NCBI GenBank assembly: GCA_017629835.1
Contig: JAGBWK010000045.1
Span: forward strand, 1 to 63,569
Direction of reading: 5' to 3'
DNA: 63,569 nucleotides
DNA from: Muribaculaceae bacterium
GTDB taxonomy: Bacteria; Bacteroidota; Bacteroidia; Bacteroidales; Muribaculaceae
The notes under the pieces are model-generated. The model searched no databases and was not told the origin of the DNA. It was given only the letters and a program-made list of their open reading frames with translations. The position numbers were made by a program, and so were the translations under genes. Shown here piece after piece: positions 53,902 to 63,157 of this stretch (its first letter is position 1; each line of letters begins with the position of its first letter).

Positions 53902-55470
53902 TCAGTTGACAATCACTTCGATTGGCGAAATATCGCGAGTGATTCCGTCGGGACCTTTCGCCTTTACACGAGAGATGAAGAATCGTGAACCGCGTTTGAG
54001 TTGCTTGAATCGGTCGCGTTGACGTTGCGTGAATTGCGCACCATTCGACACTTCAGGCATTGCATTACCCATTTGGTCGAAGAAGAGAGTTTCGAAGCTT
54101 ACGACATCAAACGGAATATTGAGCACACCGTCGTCGATTGCAGCGCCAAGTCCGGGTGCTGCTTGGAGTATAGCCTTGCTAAGACCTCTGCCACCGCCAC
54201 GATATGATTCAAGATTGCCTTGAGCATCGCGATATTGAACGAAAGGTGTTGGGTCGGGCAACTTTCTCACACGGAATGTTGTAGCGCCAACGCTTAGAGT
54301 TGAGCCGTCCATTACGGCGCTAACTGTAATTACAGCATCTTCGCCAACCTTGTTGGGGCGAGCCACCCAGCCGTCGCCTTGACGAGAGAGCGTGCCGTTG
54401 GTCATTGAGGCATTAACTGCATTATTTGCAACACCGGGCACTGAAATGCTAATGGGGTTATCGATACCAGCGTAAAGCACATTCATCATCGTTGCTGAAA
54501 TGGTTGCTGAAGGCTCCATTACGGTGTATGATGAAGAAAATTCGTGACGTGTGATTGAGCCGTCGCCATGAGGCACTTCAAGATAACCGCTATAGTCGAA
54601 ATTACCGGTAGAACCAGTAACGATTTCATACAATCCGCGGTCGTTGGGGAGTTGCTGGCCGTTGATATACACGATAGGGCGCTGAGTGGTGTCGACCGCT
54701 GCGAGAACAATATTAGCTGTATATCGGCTACCACGCATCACGTTGCGAGAATTAGGAATGACGAATGCGTTAAGTTCGTTTACACGCACGTCGCCAGCAT
54801 CAACATTAGCCAACAGCGTTTGCAATGCTTCACCTTCGGAGAACTTAATATCGTTTTGCAATTTAGTCAAAAGGGTGATTGCTGCTACTACTGGTTGGTT
54901 GTCGAATTTATATTCTTCCCAGCTTACATGTCCTATTTCGCCGGGACGCTGAACTGAAGCAGTCGAAAGCGAATGTTCGATAGCTGCACGTTTGACAGAG
55001 TCGGATACAATCGACATAACATAACCTCGATAGTTGTCAATCTCCTTACGTAAACGCGCGCCACGAGTAGTCGAGGGATCTAACATTACGGCTGATGCAG
55101 CATCGAGGTTTTCACGATTTTCGATATTATCGAAGTCGCCATTTTCGCCATCGGCACGACAAACGATTCTTGTTTTAAGCGAGTCAATCTTATTGTAGAT
55201 ATCGTTAGTCATACGTTTTACCTCAAGGGCCTTATTGTACCAAGGCAAACCTTTTTCGGGATTCTGCTGACTGAAAGCCTCGAGAGCTCCAATGATAGAT
55301 GCATTGCGCTGCTCGATGTTCTCGTTGGTGCGAGTCAAGCCATCTTTAACTTGAGAGAAGCCATTGAGCACATCGGATGAAACGTTGAGCGCAAGCATAG
55401 CCATCAAGACGATATACATAAGGTTTATCATCTTCTGACGAGGCGAGAGTCTATTGTTTGAGGTTCCCAT
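53902..55470 (-). CDS. gldM: T9SS motor protein GldM/PorM
   Basis: 522 residues. One N-terminal membrane helix (about 14-33, MINLMYIVLMAMLALNVS) preceded by SPRQKM, then a long periplasmic part of four domains. GldM pairs with GldL to form the proton-driven rotary motor that powers T9SS export and, in gliding species, motility. The conserved end of the fold (RGSRFFISRVKAKGPDG) is present. Confidence 0.95.
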   Translation of the reverse strand: MGTSNNRLSPRQKMINLMYIVLMAMLALNVSSDVLNGFSQVKDGLTRTNENIEQRNASIIGALEAFSQQNPEKGLPWYNKALEVKRMTNDIYNKIDSLKTRIVCRADGENGDFDNIENRENLDAASAVMLDPSTTRGARLRKEIDNYRGYVMSIVSDSVKRAAIEHSLSTASVQRPGEIGHVSWEEYKFDNQPVVAAITLLTKLQNDIKFSEGEALQTLLANVDAGDVRVNELNAFVIPNSRNVMRGSRYTANIVLAAVDTTQRPIVYINGQQLPNDRGLYEIVTGSTGNFDYSGYLEVPHGDGSITRHEFSSSYTVMEPSATISATMMNVLYAGIDNPISISVPGVANNAVNASMTNGTLSRQGDGWVARPNKVGEDAVITVSAVMDGSTLSVGATTFRVRKLPDPTPFVQYRDAQGNLESYRGGGRGLSKAILQAAPGLGAAIDDGVLNIPFDVVSFETLFFDQMGNAMPEVSNGAQFTQRQRDRFKQLKRGSRFFISRVKAKGPDGITRDISPIEVIVN

Positions 55471-55553
55471 TGGGAAAACTTGTTCTAATTATTTGAAATA
55501 AATTTGTTGTTCAAACGGACTATGAACCAATCGGATTTACCAAATTGATGCAA

Positions 55554-56579
55554 TTAAATCTGTTCTTTTGGATTGTTGTCGAGAGGATTAATATCTGCGC
55601 CCATCATCGGACGATACATATTGACAGTCATCGCAGTAATCATCTTCTCATATACTGAGTTTAGCTGCTGCATATAGCGAGTCATTTTTTCAGTTTCCTC
55701 TACATAGCGAGCGCTTTGCGATGAACTCTTTTCGTACATATCGCGAATATCTTTGATGCCACGATTAACTCTGTCGATAGAATCGAGCTGCGACGATACG
55801 CTCTTGAGCTGAATTTCATAAATCGTATTCAAGCCGCTGATATTGCGATTGAGGTCTTGCATCTGTTCAACGTAACCAGAAGAACTTCTGGTGATGTTTT
55901 CAGAATTTTCAGTAATTGCTTTATATGAAGCGAGCAACACATCTGAAACCTGGTTGAGCGCAGCTGTAGTGCTTCTCAAGTGCTCCATTTCTGAGGCAAT
56001 TGAAGCCATTTGGTCGAGATATTGCTGAGTAGCAGATGTCAGTTCAGCCATTCGAGAGAGCTGATCGGCTGCAGCAGCCATTTTGGCAATACTACCGCTA
56101 AGTGAAGCCGTATCTTCTGGGCTGAGGTCGATATTATCGGGGATGCCAACGGCTGTACGAGCCTGCTGACCAGTGACATTTGGAAGAACTGTGTCACCAG
56201 CATTGCCCGAGCCGCCGCCAACAATTATTGTTCCGCCACCGCCTACGACGTTGACACCACCACCAACGATTCCAGCATTAGCTTCTTCTGAGTCTTCATC
56301 ATCGTCGCCGTCGTGTTGCTTATCGAGAGCGGGGAAAACTTCTTCCCAATGGTATTCGCGTGGTGGGCGGTCAAATGCTGAAAGAATAAACATCAACACC
56401 TCAGTACCCATACCCAACGACAACAGGAAGTTGCCACCAGGTAGATGGAGGATTTTGAAGAGTGCGCCCCAGATTACGATTGCAGCACCAATACTGTAGG
56501 CGAAATTAAAGAAACGCTGTCCGGCATCACTTGACAAGAATTGAGTAATGCGGTTTTTATATTTTTTGACTTTTCCCAT
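55554..56579 (-). CDS. gldL: T9SS motor protein GldL/PorL
   Basis: 341 residues. Two membrane helices (about 23-45 and 50-69). The second contains Glu60 in GMGTEVLMF, the proton-binding residue of the motor. An acidic and Gly/Val-rich linker (95-135) is followed by a helical cytoplasmic domain with coiled-coil character (170-325). It partners GldM. It lies 76 bases after gldK. Confidence 0.95.
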   Translation of the reverse strand: MGKVKKYKNRITQFLSSDAGQRFFNFAYSIGAAIVIWGALFKILHLPGGNFLLSLGMGTEVLMFILSAFDRPPREYHWEEVFPALDKQHDGDDDEDSEEANAGIVGGGVNVVGGGGTIIVGGGSGNAGDTVLPNVTGQQARTAVGIPDNIDLSPEDTASLSGSIAKMAAAADQLSRMAELTSATQQYLDQMASIASEMEHLRSTTAALNQVSDVLLASYKAITENSENITRSSSGYVEQMQDLNRNISGLNTIYEIQLKSVSSQLDSIDRVNRGIKDIRDMYEKSSSQSARYVEETEKMTRYMQQLNSVYEKMITAMTVNMYRPMMGADINPLDNNPKEQI

Positions 56580-56655
56580 CGTCGGATTTATGAGGGGTTA
56601 ATTTCTTATGTTACTGTTTGTTGCCTTGGCAATATAGTGTCTTTGCTTTAGCAAA

Positions 56656-58095
56656 TCACTGCTTGTTGCCTTTTGCAAAACCTATTTGAGTGCGAACACA
56701 ACGGAATCCGATGTATGAACGCTGCTCGTTCTGATATTCCCACATACGGATGTCGCTACGGATGTTATGCGCAACATCCTTCCATGAGCCACCACGCACG
56801 ATTTTACGCTTCATCTTGTATGGGTCTTCAATCGCAGCATCGTAGCGGTATTCGGGATTGATATCGTTAGTGAGTTTTGACACACTTTCGGTGTAAGCGG
56901 TAGAGGTCCATTCGCTGACGTTACCAGCCATATCAAACAAGCCAAAATCGTTGGGAGTATATGTACCCACACGCGCAGTGATTAGCTGTCCGTCGCGAAC
57001 GTAGTTGCCTTCAGCAGGTTTGAAGTTTGCATAGAAGCAGCCTCTGTCTTCGCTCAATGGCAAGTCGCCTTCCCAAGGATATTTGTTATCGTTGACGCCA
57101 GTGCGTGCTGCAAATTCCCATTCAGCTTCAGTTGGAAGACGGTAAGGCTCTACATACACCCCTTCGCGACCGATAGAGCGGCGGAGATAATCGGTGCGCC
57201 AATTGCAGAAAGCATTAGCTTGCTCCCAGCTTACACCAACCACAGGATATTCGTTGTAGCCAGCGTGAGAGAAATACAAGCGCACATAAGGCTCATTATA
57301 TGCATTGTCAAAATCGTTAATCCACGCAGTAGTGTCGGGATAAACATTGACGATATAAGTGTTCAAGAAATCGAAGTCGCCTGTAAGGCCACGAGTGATT
57401 GTGCGACGTACAATCTGACCCTCATCGTCGACGTATGCTGTATCTTTTGAAATGATAGGCAAGTCGGTGGGAGTTGGTATATCGGTATTGTAGATACGAC
57501 GGCGTGCATCAAGACGATTTTTACGTTTTGCTGCCTCAGTGTGATTATATACTTCGTAGCGATAGTTCAACTGTTCGGGGTCGAGTTCTCGCTTACCTGT
57601 AATCGGGTTTGTGCGATATACGCTCTCGATAGCACGCTGCTCATCTTCGCTTGCTGTGCGCCATGGAATAGGCTTATTCCAATTCAGGTAAGGATTGATA
57701 GGATTGCCCTCCTTATCTTCCTCGATTTTAAATTCTTCGTTGCCGCCATAAGCGGGGTCGGCAAGTCGTTCGCGGATAATTGAATCACGCACCCAAAATA
57801 CAAACTGCTTATATTTTGAGTTGGTTATCTCGGTTTCATCCATCCAGAAAGCATCAACTGAAATTCCACGAGCTGACTCAGGGAGATTCCAAACGCTATC
57901 AGGTTTTTGAAGACCAACTTCCATTGAACCGCGCGATACGAGCACCATGCCGTAAGGGGTGGGCTCAGCCCAAACCGTACCACCGACTCCGGTCACTTCG
58001 CCCCCCATATAGCTACTTGAGCCAGATGCACATGACACAGCCGACATAATTGCTGCAGCTGAAAGGGGAAGGAGATAAAGAGATGACTTTTTCAT
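56656..58095 (-). CDS. gldK: T9SS ring lipoprotein GldK/PorK
   Basis: 479 residues. Lipobox SAVS-Cys22. A SUMF1/FGE-like fold: VSRGSMEVG, ISVDAFWMDETEITNSKYKQFV, RLPTEAEWEFAART, GNVSEWTSTAY and IVRGGSWKD...YIGFRCVRT. GldK forms the periplasmic ring under the outer membrane with GldN. Its SUMF1 end has the normal residues, unlike the protein at 45.5 kb. The start lies 1 base after the porP stop. Confidence 0.95.
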   Translation of the reverse strand: MKKSSLYLLPLSAAAIMSAVSCASGSSSYMGGEVTGVGGTVWAEPTPYGMVLVSRGSMEVGLQKPDSVWNLPESARGISVDAFWMDETEITNSKYKQFVFWVRDSIIRERLADPAYGGNEEFKIEEDKEGNPINPYLNWNKPIPWRTASEDEQRAIESVYRTNPITGKRELDPEQLNYRYEVYNHTEAAKRKNRLDARRRIYNTDIPTPTDLPIISKDTAYVDDEGQIVRRTITRGLTGDFDFLNTYIVNVYPDTTAWINDFDNAYNEPYVRLYFSHAGYNEYPVVGVSWEQANAFCNWRTDYLRRSIGREGVYVEPYRLPTEAEWEFAARTGVNDNKYPWEGDLPLSEDRGCFYANFKPAEGNYVRDGQLITARVGTYTPNDFGLFDMAGNVSEWTSTAYTESVSKLTNDINPEYRYDAAIEDPYKMKRKIVRGGSWKDVAHNIRSDIRMWEYQNEQRSYIGFRCVRTQIGFAKGNKQ

Positions 58096-58096
58096 A

Positions 58097-59101
58097 TTAC
58101 ATTATGCGTATGCTCTTGTGTTTATTTTTATTTTTATCAGAGAAGTCGAGCTTTAAGGAATAACCTGCCCAAACTTCGTGGCTGCCACTGCTTGCTCTTG
58201 CTATACTGGTGACTGGATAGTCGTAGGAGTATCCGAGGAAAAACCCTTTGAACTCACCACCGAGCATAATCGTGACTGCGTCGTTATATCGATATCCGAT
58301 ACCAGCCGAAAGGAATTTATTATAGCGTCCCCGTAGTGTTATTTCGCCAGTAAAGAAATTCAAATCGCTTTTAACAAACAGCGATGGCATCACTTCAAAT
58401 AACGTGTTTTTTATTGGAATATTGCATCCAGCCATTAAATATAGCGAGCGTGCAATCTCAAATTCATAGTCTTCCTGCTCGGATGAAGTGTTGCCAGTTT
58501 CAGATTTTAAGCTAATCATTGGGTTGGTCAAGTGGGTTGCCGACAAGCCTCCCCACCAAATGCCATGGGTATAAAACAGACCGAATCCGCAGTCGAACGC
58601 ATTACCTTCAAGGTCCTTCTGAGGAATAGCATTATCGGCGCTCTGATGATAATCGTCATCGTCGGGAATGAATACCTCCGTGCCTTTGAACGATTGCGTG
58701 GTAAATCCAAGTTGCAAGCCAATGGTCAATTCGCCCTTACCTTTGAACAGTTTTAGCTTGTAACCAAGTTGGGCGCCAATATTCAAGTTCTTGAAAAGGC
58801 CATAGCTCTCCTGTTGCAACAGCACACCAGCGCCAAAACGCTGTCCGAATAGCTTCAGTGCTGTTTCTGCAGTTCCAACAAACGACAATGGCGCATTTTC
58901 CACTCCTACCCACTGCATTCTGCCTCCGCCTCGAATGTTGAGCTTATCGCCAGTGCCGATTGCTGCTGGGTTATAATAGTTCTTAACCTGAAAATACTGG
59001 GAGAACTGCGCATCAGCTTGAGCCATGACGCGACAAGGCAGTAGCATCACGACTGCAGCCATTGCAGCTGCCAAATAATATTTCATGCGACTATTAATCA
59101 T
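58097..59101 (-). CDS. porP: T9SS PorP/SprF-family outer-membrane protein
   Basis: 334 residues. Signal peptide (LLPCRVMAQ) then DAQFSQYFQVKNYYNPAAIGTGDKLNIRGGGRMQWVG, the hallmark start of PorP/SprF barrels, with a C-terminal membrane strand region. PorP proteins are needed for export or anchoring of cargo, type B domains in particular. Start ATG at 59101 overlaps the porT stop by 4 bases; an alternative ATG at 59086 is equally compatible with the signal peptide. Confidence 0.93.
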   Translation of the reverse strand: MINSRMKYYLAAAMAAVVMLLPCRVMAQADAQFSQYFQVKNYYNPAAIGTGDKLNIRGGGRMQWVGVENAPLSFVGTAETALKLFGQRFGAGVLLQQESYGLFKNLNIGAQLGYKLKLFKGKGELTIGLQLGFTTQSFKGTEVFIPDDDDYHQSADNAIPQKDLEGNAFDCGFGLFYTHGIWWGGLSATHLTNPMISLKSETGNTSSEQEDYEFEIARSLYLMAGCNIPIKNTLFEVMPSLFVKSDLNFFTGEITLRGRYNKFLSAGIGYRYNDAVTIMLGGEFKGFFLGYSYDYPVTSIARASSGSHEVWAGYSLKLDFSDKNKNKHKSIRIM

Positions 59102-59826
59102 TCGAAGTAGAAAGTAAGCACAACCATTTGAGAGGTTGCTTTTTTAATTGATTTCGTAAAACGCTGTCCCATTGGGTCATCAACCAAGTCGTTACGCTCA
59201 TGGTCGATTACATCAATAATGCCGAAACAGAACTTGATTTCGGGAATAAACTTGAAATATGGGAAGTAGATATCGCAGCCAAGCCCTACGGTCAAATACA
59301 AATCCATAGGCTTTAGGCGCAGATAGTCGTTTGCCTTGCGTGTCAAATTAAATGCAGGCATTACACCGCCGCTGATGTATGGACGAGCATTGCGATAACG
59401 TAGTGCTGAATATTTCAGGTCGACGGGCAATACGATGTAGGTTGATTTCAGATTTTGGCGTAGCTCCTCATCGGTGTTGACATTACGCAAACGCAAATCG
59501 CGGCTACCATAATACAATCCTGGCGAAAGGCGTACATTAAACCAATTATTGAGGCGTACATCAAACAGGCCATTTACGCAAAATCCGGGCTGGAACGAGG
59601 GTTGCTCAACAAACCACGACTCGCCTGCATCGGTAACATATCCGCTATGAGCGAAGTTAAGGTCTTGAGTATGAAGCCCGACGGAGAATCCGAGATGCCA
59701 ACGACGCAAGTCGGCATACGGACGATTAAGCACCTTGTCGTTGTATCCCTTTGCTGAAGATGACTGCGGGAATGCCACTACAGCCATAATCAACGCGATT
59801 AATATGTATTTTATACATTTCATCAA
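59098..59826 (-). CDS. porT: T9SS outer-membrane protein PorT
   Basis: 242 residues. Signal peptide (PQSSSA|K), then an eight-strand barrel with the PorT pattern: NRPYADLRRWHLGFSVGLHTQDL, IVLPVDLKYSALRYRNARPYISGGV, GLGCDIYFPYFKFIPEIKFCFG and the end ATSQMVVLTFYFE. PorT is required for T9SS export in Porphyromonas gingivalis. Here it heads the porP-gldKLMN operon and overlaps porP by ATGA, supporting the assignment. Confidence 0.88.
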   Translation of the reverse strand: MMKCIKYILIALIMAVVAFPQSSSAKGYNDKVLNRPYADLRRWHLGFSVGLHTQDLNFAHSGYVTDAGESWFVEQPSFQPGFCVNGLFDVRLNNWFNVRLSPGLYYGSRDLRLRNVNTDEELRQNLKSTYIVLPVDLKYSALRYRNARPYISGGVMPAFNLTRKANDYLRLKPMDLYLTVGLGCDIYFPYFKFIPEIKFCFGIIDVIDHERNDLVDDPMGQRFTKSIKKATSQMVVLTFYFE

Positions 59827-59984
59827 TTTATTAACGAATCGTTGGGCGCATTATTGCATCAAACCGCTGTTAATGATATTATAGAGGATTATTTACGTCA
59901 GTCTGAGGCAAACAATTGAGAGTGATTTTCCGTTATAGATTTAGTACGTGCCTATATATAATAATGTGCAATCGGTCTTCTATT

Positions 59985-61181
59985 ATGAAAAAACTGCCAA
60001 TACTATTATTTCTTGTCGCTGCTACACTCAATTCATTCGCAGAGAGCAAAATAGCATCTATTGAGGAGCTAATAAGCAGCCTTAACTCTGTTCAACGATA
60101 TGATGCTTCGGCTCAATACATTGTGTTGTTACCTTCGTCGACCGATGAAATCATCTACGACGTAAATCTTCAGTCGGCTGCATCGCACAACGACACACTT
60201 TCCGATTGCGAGTATCTCATCAGTTGGTCACTACCAAGCCCGTCGGGCAGAACAGAAGGGTTTTCGGCTTATAACAACGGAAGCCATTATCGATACCGAA
60301 ACCAACGGCTACTGGAATATCATTTTCAATGGGATTCGATTCCATTCAAAACCTCTGACGGCGGAGTGCAGCGCAATGCACAGTTTGTCGAGTTGCTGCC
60401 TCAATCGTTGGCAAAGAAAATCAAGCGGATAACTAATTCCGACGACTTCGAGTTCAGTTTTGAGCCAGAAGCAATCGTCGAGGGACGAAATATGTGTCGC
60501 TTAGTTGCCACCGAAAAAGTCAGAGGATACACTGTTTGTGAAGCCGTCTACATATTCGACCCTATCTCTGTCGCTCCCGTAAGGATTAGACTGTTAAACA
60601 ATCCTAGTGAAATCAGCGAGCAGGAGGTAACAGTAGAGTTCAATCAACCGACGCAAGAGCCTATTGATCGCTTCACTGAAGAGCAATTGATAGCATTATA
60701 CCCCGATATATTCGAGCGGTTTCGCACAAACAACTTCCGCGTTGAAAGTCTTGTTGGGACTCCCCTTCCAACATTTTCGCTGCCAACTCTATCAGGCGAG
60801 CGATATACACACAATCAAAACGACAAATTAGCTTCGGGCGTAATAATCGCGATGCTCGACCCAGCAGTGGCATCTACGCCAAGCGTAATAGGTTCTTTAC
60901 GGAAATCGGTTGCAGAGCTGCCTTACGCAATTGAAATCGTGTGGACATTCAACTCCAATAACAGAGATGAGATTGAACGCCTAATTGAGAAGGAACTCGC
61001 CGACGAAACGACAATCCATAACGCACAATCGCTGGCTCGCGACATCGGAGTCAACTCCTATCCGACATTTATATTCGTGAATAGCGACGGCATAATCAGC
61101 GGCGTGCATATCGGGGCAAACAAAAATCTGTCAGAGCTTGTTATTGAGAAAACAGCCTTAATGCAACAAATTAATAACTAA
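59985..61181 (+). CDS. Secreted protein with thioredoxin-like C-terminus lacking CxxC
   Basis: 398 residues from ATG 59985, with a signal peptide ([11 protein letters not shown]). The first 240 residues have a LolA-like or uncharacterised beta fold. The last 150 read like a TlpA/AhpC-type thioredoxin fold ([19 protein letters not shown], cis-Pro region [12 protein letters not shown]), but the CxxC position is LDPAVASTP, with no cysteine. A thiol-disulfide role is thus unlikely. It precedes tpx by 13 bases, so they are cotranscribed. The longer frame from 59916 lacks a proper signal start. Confidence 0.75.
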   Translation: MKKLPILLFLVAATLNSFAESKIASIEELISSLNSVQRYDASAQYIVLLPSSTDEIIYDVNLQSAASHNDTLSDCEYLISWSLPSPSGRTEGFSAYNNGSHYRYRNQRLLEYHFQWDSIPFKTSDGGVQRNAQFVELLPQSLAKKIKRITNSDDFEFSFEPEAIVEGRNMCRLVATEKVRGYTVCEAVYIFDPISVAPVRIRLLNNPSEISEQEVTVEFNQPTQEPIDRFTEEQLIALYPDIFERFRTNNFRVESLVGTPLPTFSLPTLSGERYTHNQNDKLASGVIIAMLDPAVASTPSVIGSLRKSVAELPYAIEIVWTFNSNNRDEIERLIEKELADETTIHNAQSLARDIGVNSYPTFIFVNSDGIISGVHIGANKNLSELVIEKTALMQQINN

Positions 61182-61194
61182 CGCAATAAAATTT

Positions 61195-61707
61195 ATGGAA
61201 ACTGTCTTTTTTCAGGGAATTCCATGCCAAACCCAAGGCAGACTACTTGAAATCGGAGAAAAGGCACCGTGCTTCACCCTTGTTGGCGCTGACCTTAACG
61301 AAATAAAATGCTCAGATTATAAAGGTAAACGAGTAGTACTCAACATCTTTCCCAGCATAGACACAGATGTTTGCGCTATGACGGTGCGCCAGTTCAATCA
61401 GCTTGCATCTGAAATGGATAATACGGTAGTGTTGTGCGTATCGATGGACCTACCTTTTGCCGCTAAGCGATTCTGCGCTGCCGAGGGTATCAAAAACGTA
61501 ACCACTGCCTCAGCATTCCGCTCACTGTTATTTGCTGAAAATTATGGAATGTTGCTCGCCAACGGTCCATTGGCAGGACTGCTTGCACGAGCAGTTATCA
61601 TTCTTGATGAATACCGCAATGTGATTTACAGAGAACTTGTCAACGAAATTACCGACGAGCCGAATTATGCAGCCGCACTTGATGCACTAAAGGGTCGATA
61701 TGATTGA
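61195..61707 (+). CDS. tpx: Thiol peroxidase
   Basis: 170-residue atypical 2-Cys peroxiredoxin reducing hydrogen peroxide and organic peroxides with thioredoxin. Peroxidatic Cys60 is in [15 protein letters not shown], and resolving Cys94 in KRFCAAEGI, both at family positions. Cotranscribed with the thioredoxin-fold gene. Followed by a terminator. Confidence 0.95.
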   Translation: METVFFQGIPCQTQGRLLEIGEKAPCFTLVGADLNEIKCSDYKGKRVVLNIFPSIDTDVCAMTVRQFNQLASEMDNTVVLCVSMDLPFAAKRFCAAEGIKNVTTASAFRSLLFAENYGMLLANGPLAGLLARAVIILDEYRNVIYRELVNEITDEPNYAAALDALKGRYD

Positions 61708-61744
61708 CATAACCTGAAATGCCATACAATAAATATACTTGATT

Positions 61745-61777
61745 AAAAGTGAGGATTAAATATTGATTCTCACTTTT
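61745..61777 (+). terminator. Rho-independent terminator after tpx
   Basis: Stem AAAAGTGAG / CTCACTTTT (9 pairs), 15-base loop, followed by TT and G, giving a six-T run. It lies about 40 bases after the tpx stop. Confidence 0.8.
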
Positions 61778-61920
61778 TTGTGCTCTGTCGATTAAACAAC
61801 CGTAGGAGTTTTTAACCATTTTTAATCGACAAAACATTGATTATATCACCTGTATTAGCTTACTTTGCGTTCCGATAATATTACTTATTGACGAGTTTAA
61901 AATTCAACACATGCAAAAAT

Positions 61921-62793
61921 ATGGAGAGCAATAATCGCAATAACGGCAACGACAATCAAAGAAACAACATCACATCAAGCAACGACGGAGCTGTAGTCCT
62001 TGCAACGCTGACTAACAGAGGGTATCGAACTGACTCATTTGAGCTGAACTTTTTCGCCATATTACTATGCGTTGAGGGGCAATGCTCAATCGATATTAAT
62101 GGCTCATTGATAACAATCTACAGCAATGACATGATAGCGCTATCCCCCTCAATGTTCATAGCTAATGGATATTGCAGTCCCGATTTCAAGTGTCATTGCA
62201 TAATTTGCACACCAGAATACATAAACCGCCTGTTCTCAATTGATTACGCATGGAACATAATGTATTCAACCGAGCACAATCCTGTATTCAAGCTATCTGA
62301 TGATGAGGCTGAGATGATGACAAAATATTTTTCACTTATCGAAACCCGCATCAAAGAATCGAAAAGTAAACATATCGACAAAATAATCGATTTCTTGCTA
62401 ATCGCACTCACATACGAGTTTGACATACTTAAAAATCAAGCTAAATCAAACTTGAAAAGCGAATCAACAAGCGCAAACTACCTGTTTAACAACTTTATCA
62501 ATCTGATCAACACAACAAATCCTAAACGCCAAACAGTAGCGCACTACGCTAACGAATTGTGTATCACACCCAAATACCTTTCGGCAATATGCAGCAAAGT
62601 GTGCGGCAAACATGCCGAAGATATTATCAACTCCTACGTGATAAGCGACGTGAAGCGCGAGCTTGCCCGCAGCAAAATGTCGGTCAAAGAGATAGCGTTC
62701 GAGCTTGGATTCAACGACGCATCATCGTTTGGCAAATTCGTCAAACGCCACCTCGGTGTCTCCCCCAAAGACTTCCGCAAAAAATTCCACTAA
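61921..62793 (+). CDS. AraC family transcriptional regulator
   Basis: 290 residues from ATG 61921. An Asn-rich N-terminus, a cupin-like sensor domain (about 35-120, CVEGQCSIDINGSLITIYSNDMIALSP), and a C-terminal double helix-turn-helix (AHYANELCITPKYLSAICSKV, then VKEIAFELGFNDASSFGKFVKRHLGVSPKDFR). The target is unknown. A near-consensus TTACTTTG at about 61859 may be its -7 box. The extra N-terminal codons upstream of 61921 in the same frame are unlikely to be used. Confidence 0.9.
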   Translation: MESNNRNNGNDNQRNNITSSNDGAVVLATLTNRGYRTDSFELNFFAILLCVEGQCSIDINGSLITIYSNDMIALSPSMFIANGYCSPDFKCHCIICTPEYINRLFSIDYAWNIMYSTEHNPVFKLSDDEAEMMTKYFSLIETRIKESKSKHIDKIIDFLLIALTYEFDILKNQAKSNLKSESTSANYLFNNFINLINTTNPKRQTVAHYANELCITPKYLSAICSKVCGKHAEDIINSYVISDVKRELARSKMSVKEIAFELGFNDASSFGKFVKRHLGVSPKDFRKKFH

Positions 62794-62861
62794 TTCAATC
62801 TGAATTGGGAATTATTGAGATTGTGGAGGGAATATTTGTGAGTGGAGTATTGGGGAAGGGG

Positions 62862-63146
62862 TTATTTGCGAGAGGGCTTGCGGGGGAACCAGCCGCGCTC
62901 AACGCGGCGTTTTTGTTCAAACAGCTCTCCTATAGACCATAGCGACGAGGCGCCAAATACGCCTAAAATCGACGAGAGCATTACGTTGGATATGAACAAC
63001 GCTCCAACTACGCATGCAATTCCTACAATCAAGAAAATCCACCATGGACGAGTGCCAAAATGATACTCTGTTTTGATGACTATGGGGTGGAAAAATCCAA
63101 TGACAAGGAAGGTGCAAACTGCAATAATAATACCTTGGAAATACAT
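62862..63146 (-). CDS. DUF4491 family membrane protein
   Basis: 94 residues with three hydrophobic segments (about 3-20, 33-52 and 56-72). The opening FQGIIIAVCTFLVIGFFHPIVIKTEYHFG and the end WSIGELFEQKRRVERGWFPRKP match DUF4491, a small membrane family of Bacteroidota of unknown function. It lies 11 bases after the aminotransferase gene, likely in the same transcript. Confidence 0.88.
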   Translation of the reverse strand: MYFQGIIIAVCTFLVIGFFHPIVIKTEYHFGTRPWWIFLIVGIACVVGALFISNVMLSSILGVFGASSLWSIGELFEQKRRVERGWFPRKPSRK

Positions 63147-63157
63147 TTTGGGACTGT

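Noticed and set aside
56656..56800. GldK SUMF1 end as a second retroelement target
   Set aside because: The C-terminal residues follow the conserved GldK pattern, without the cluster of substituted Asn codons.
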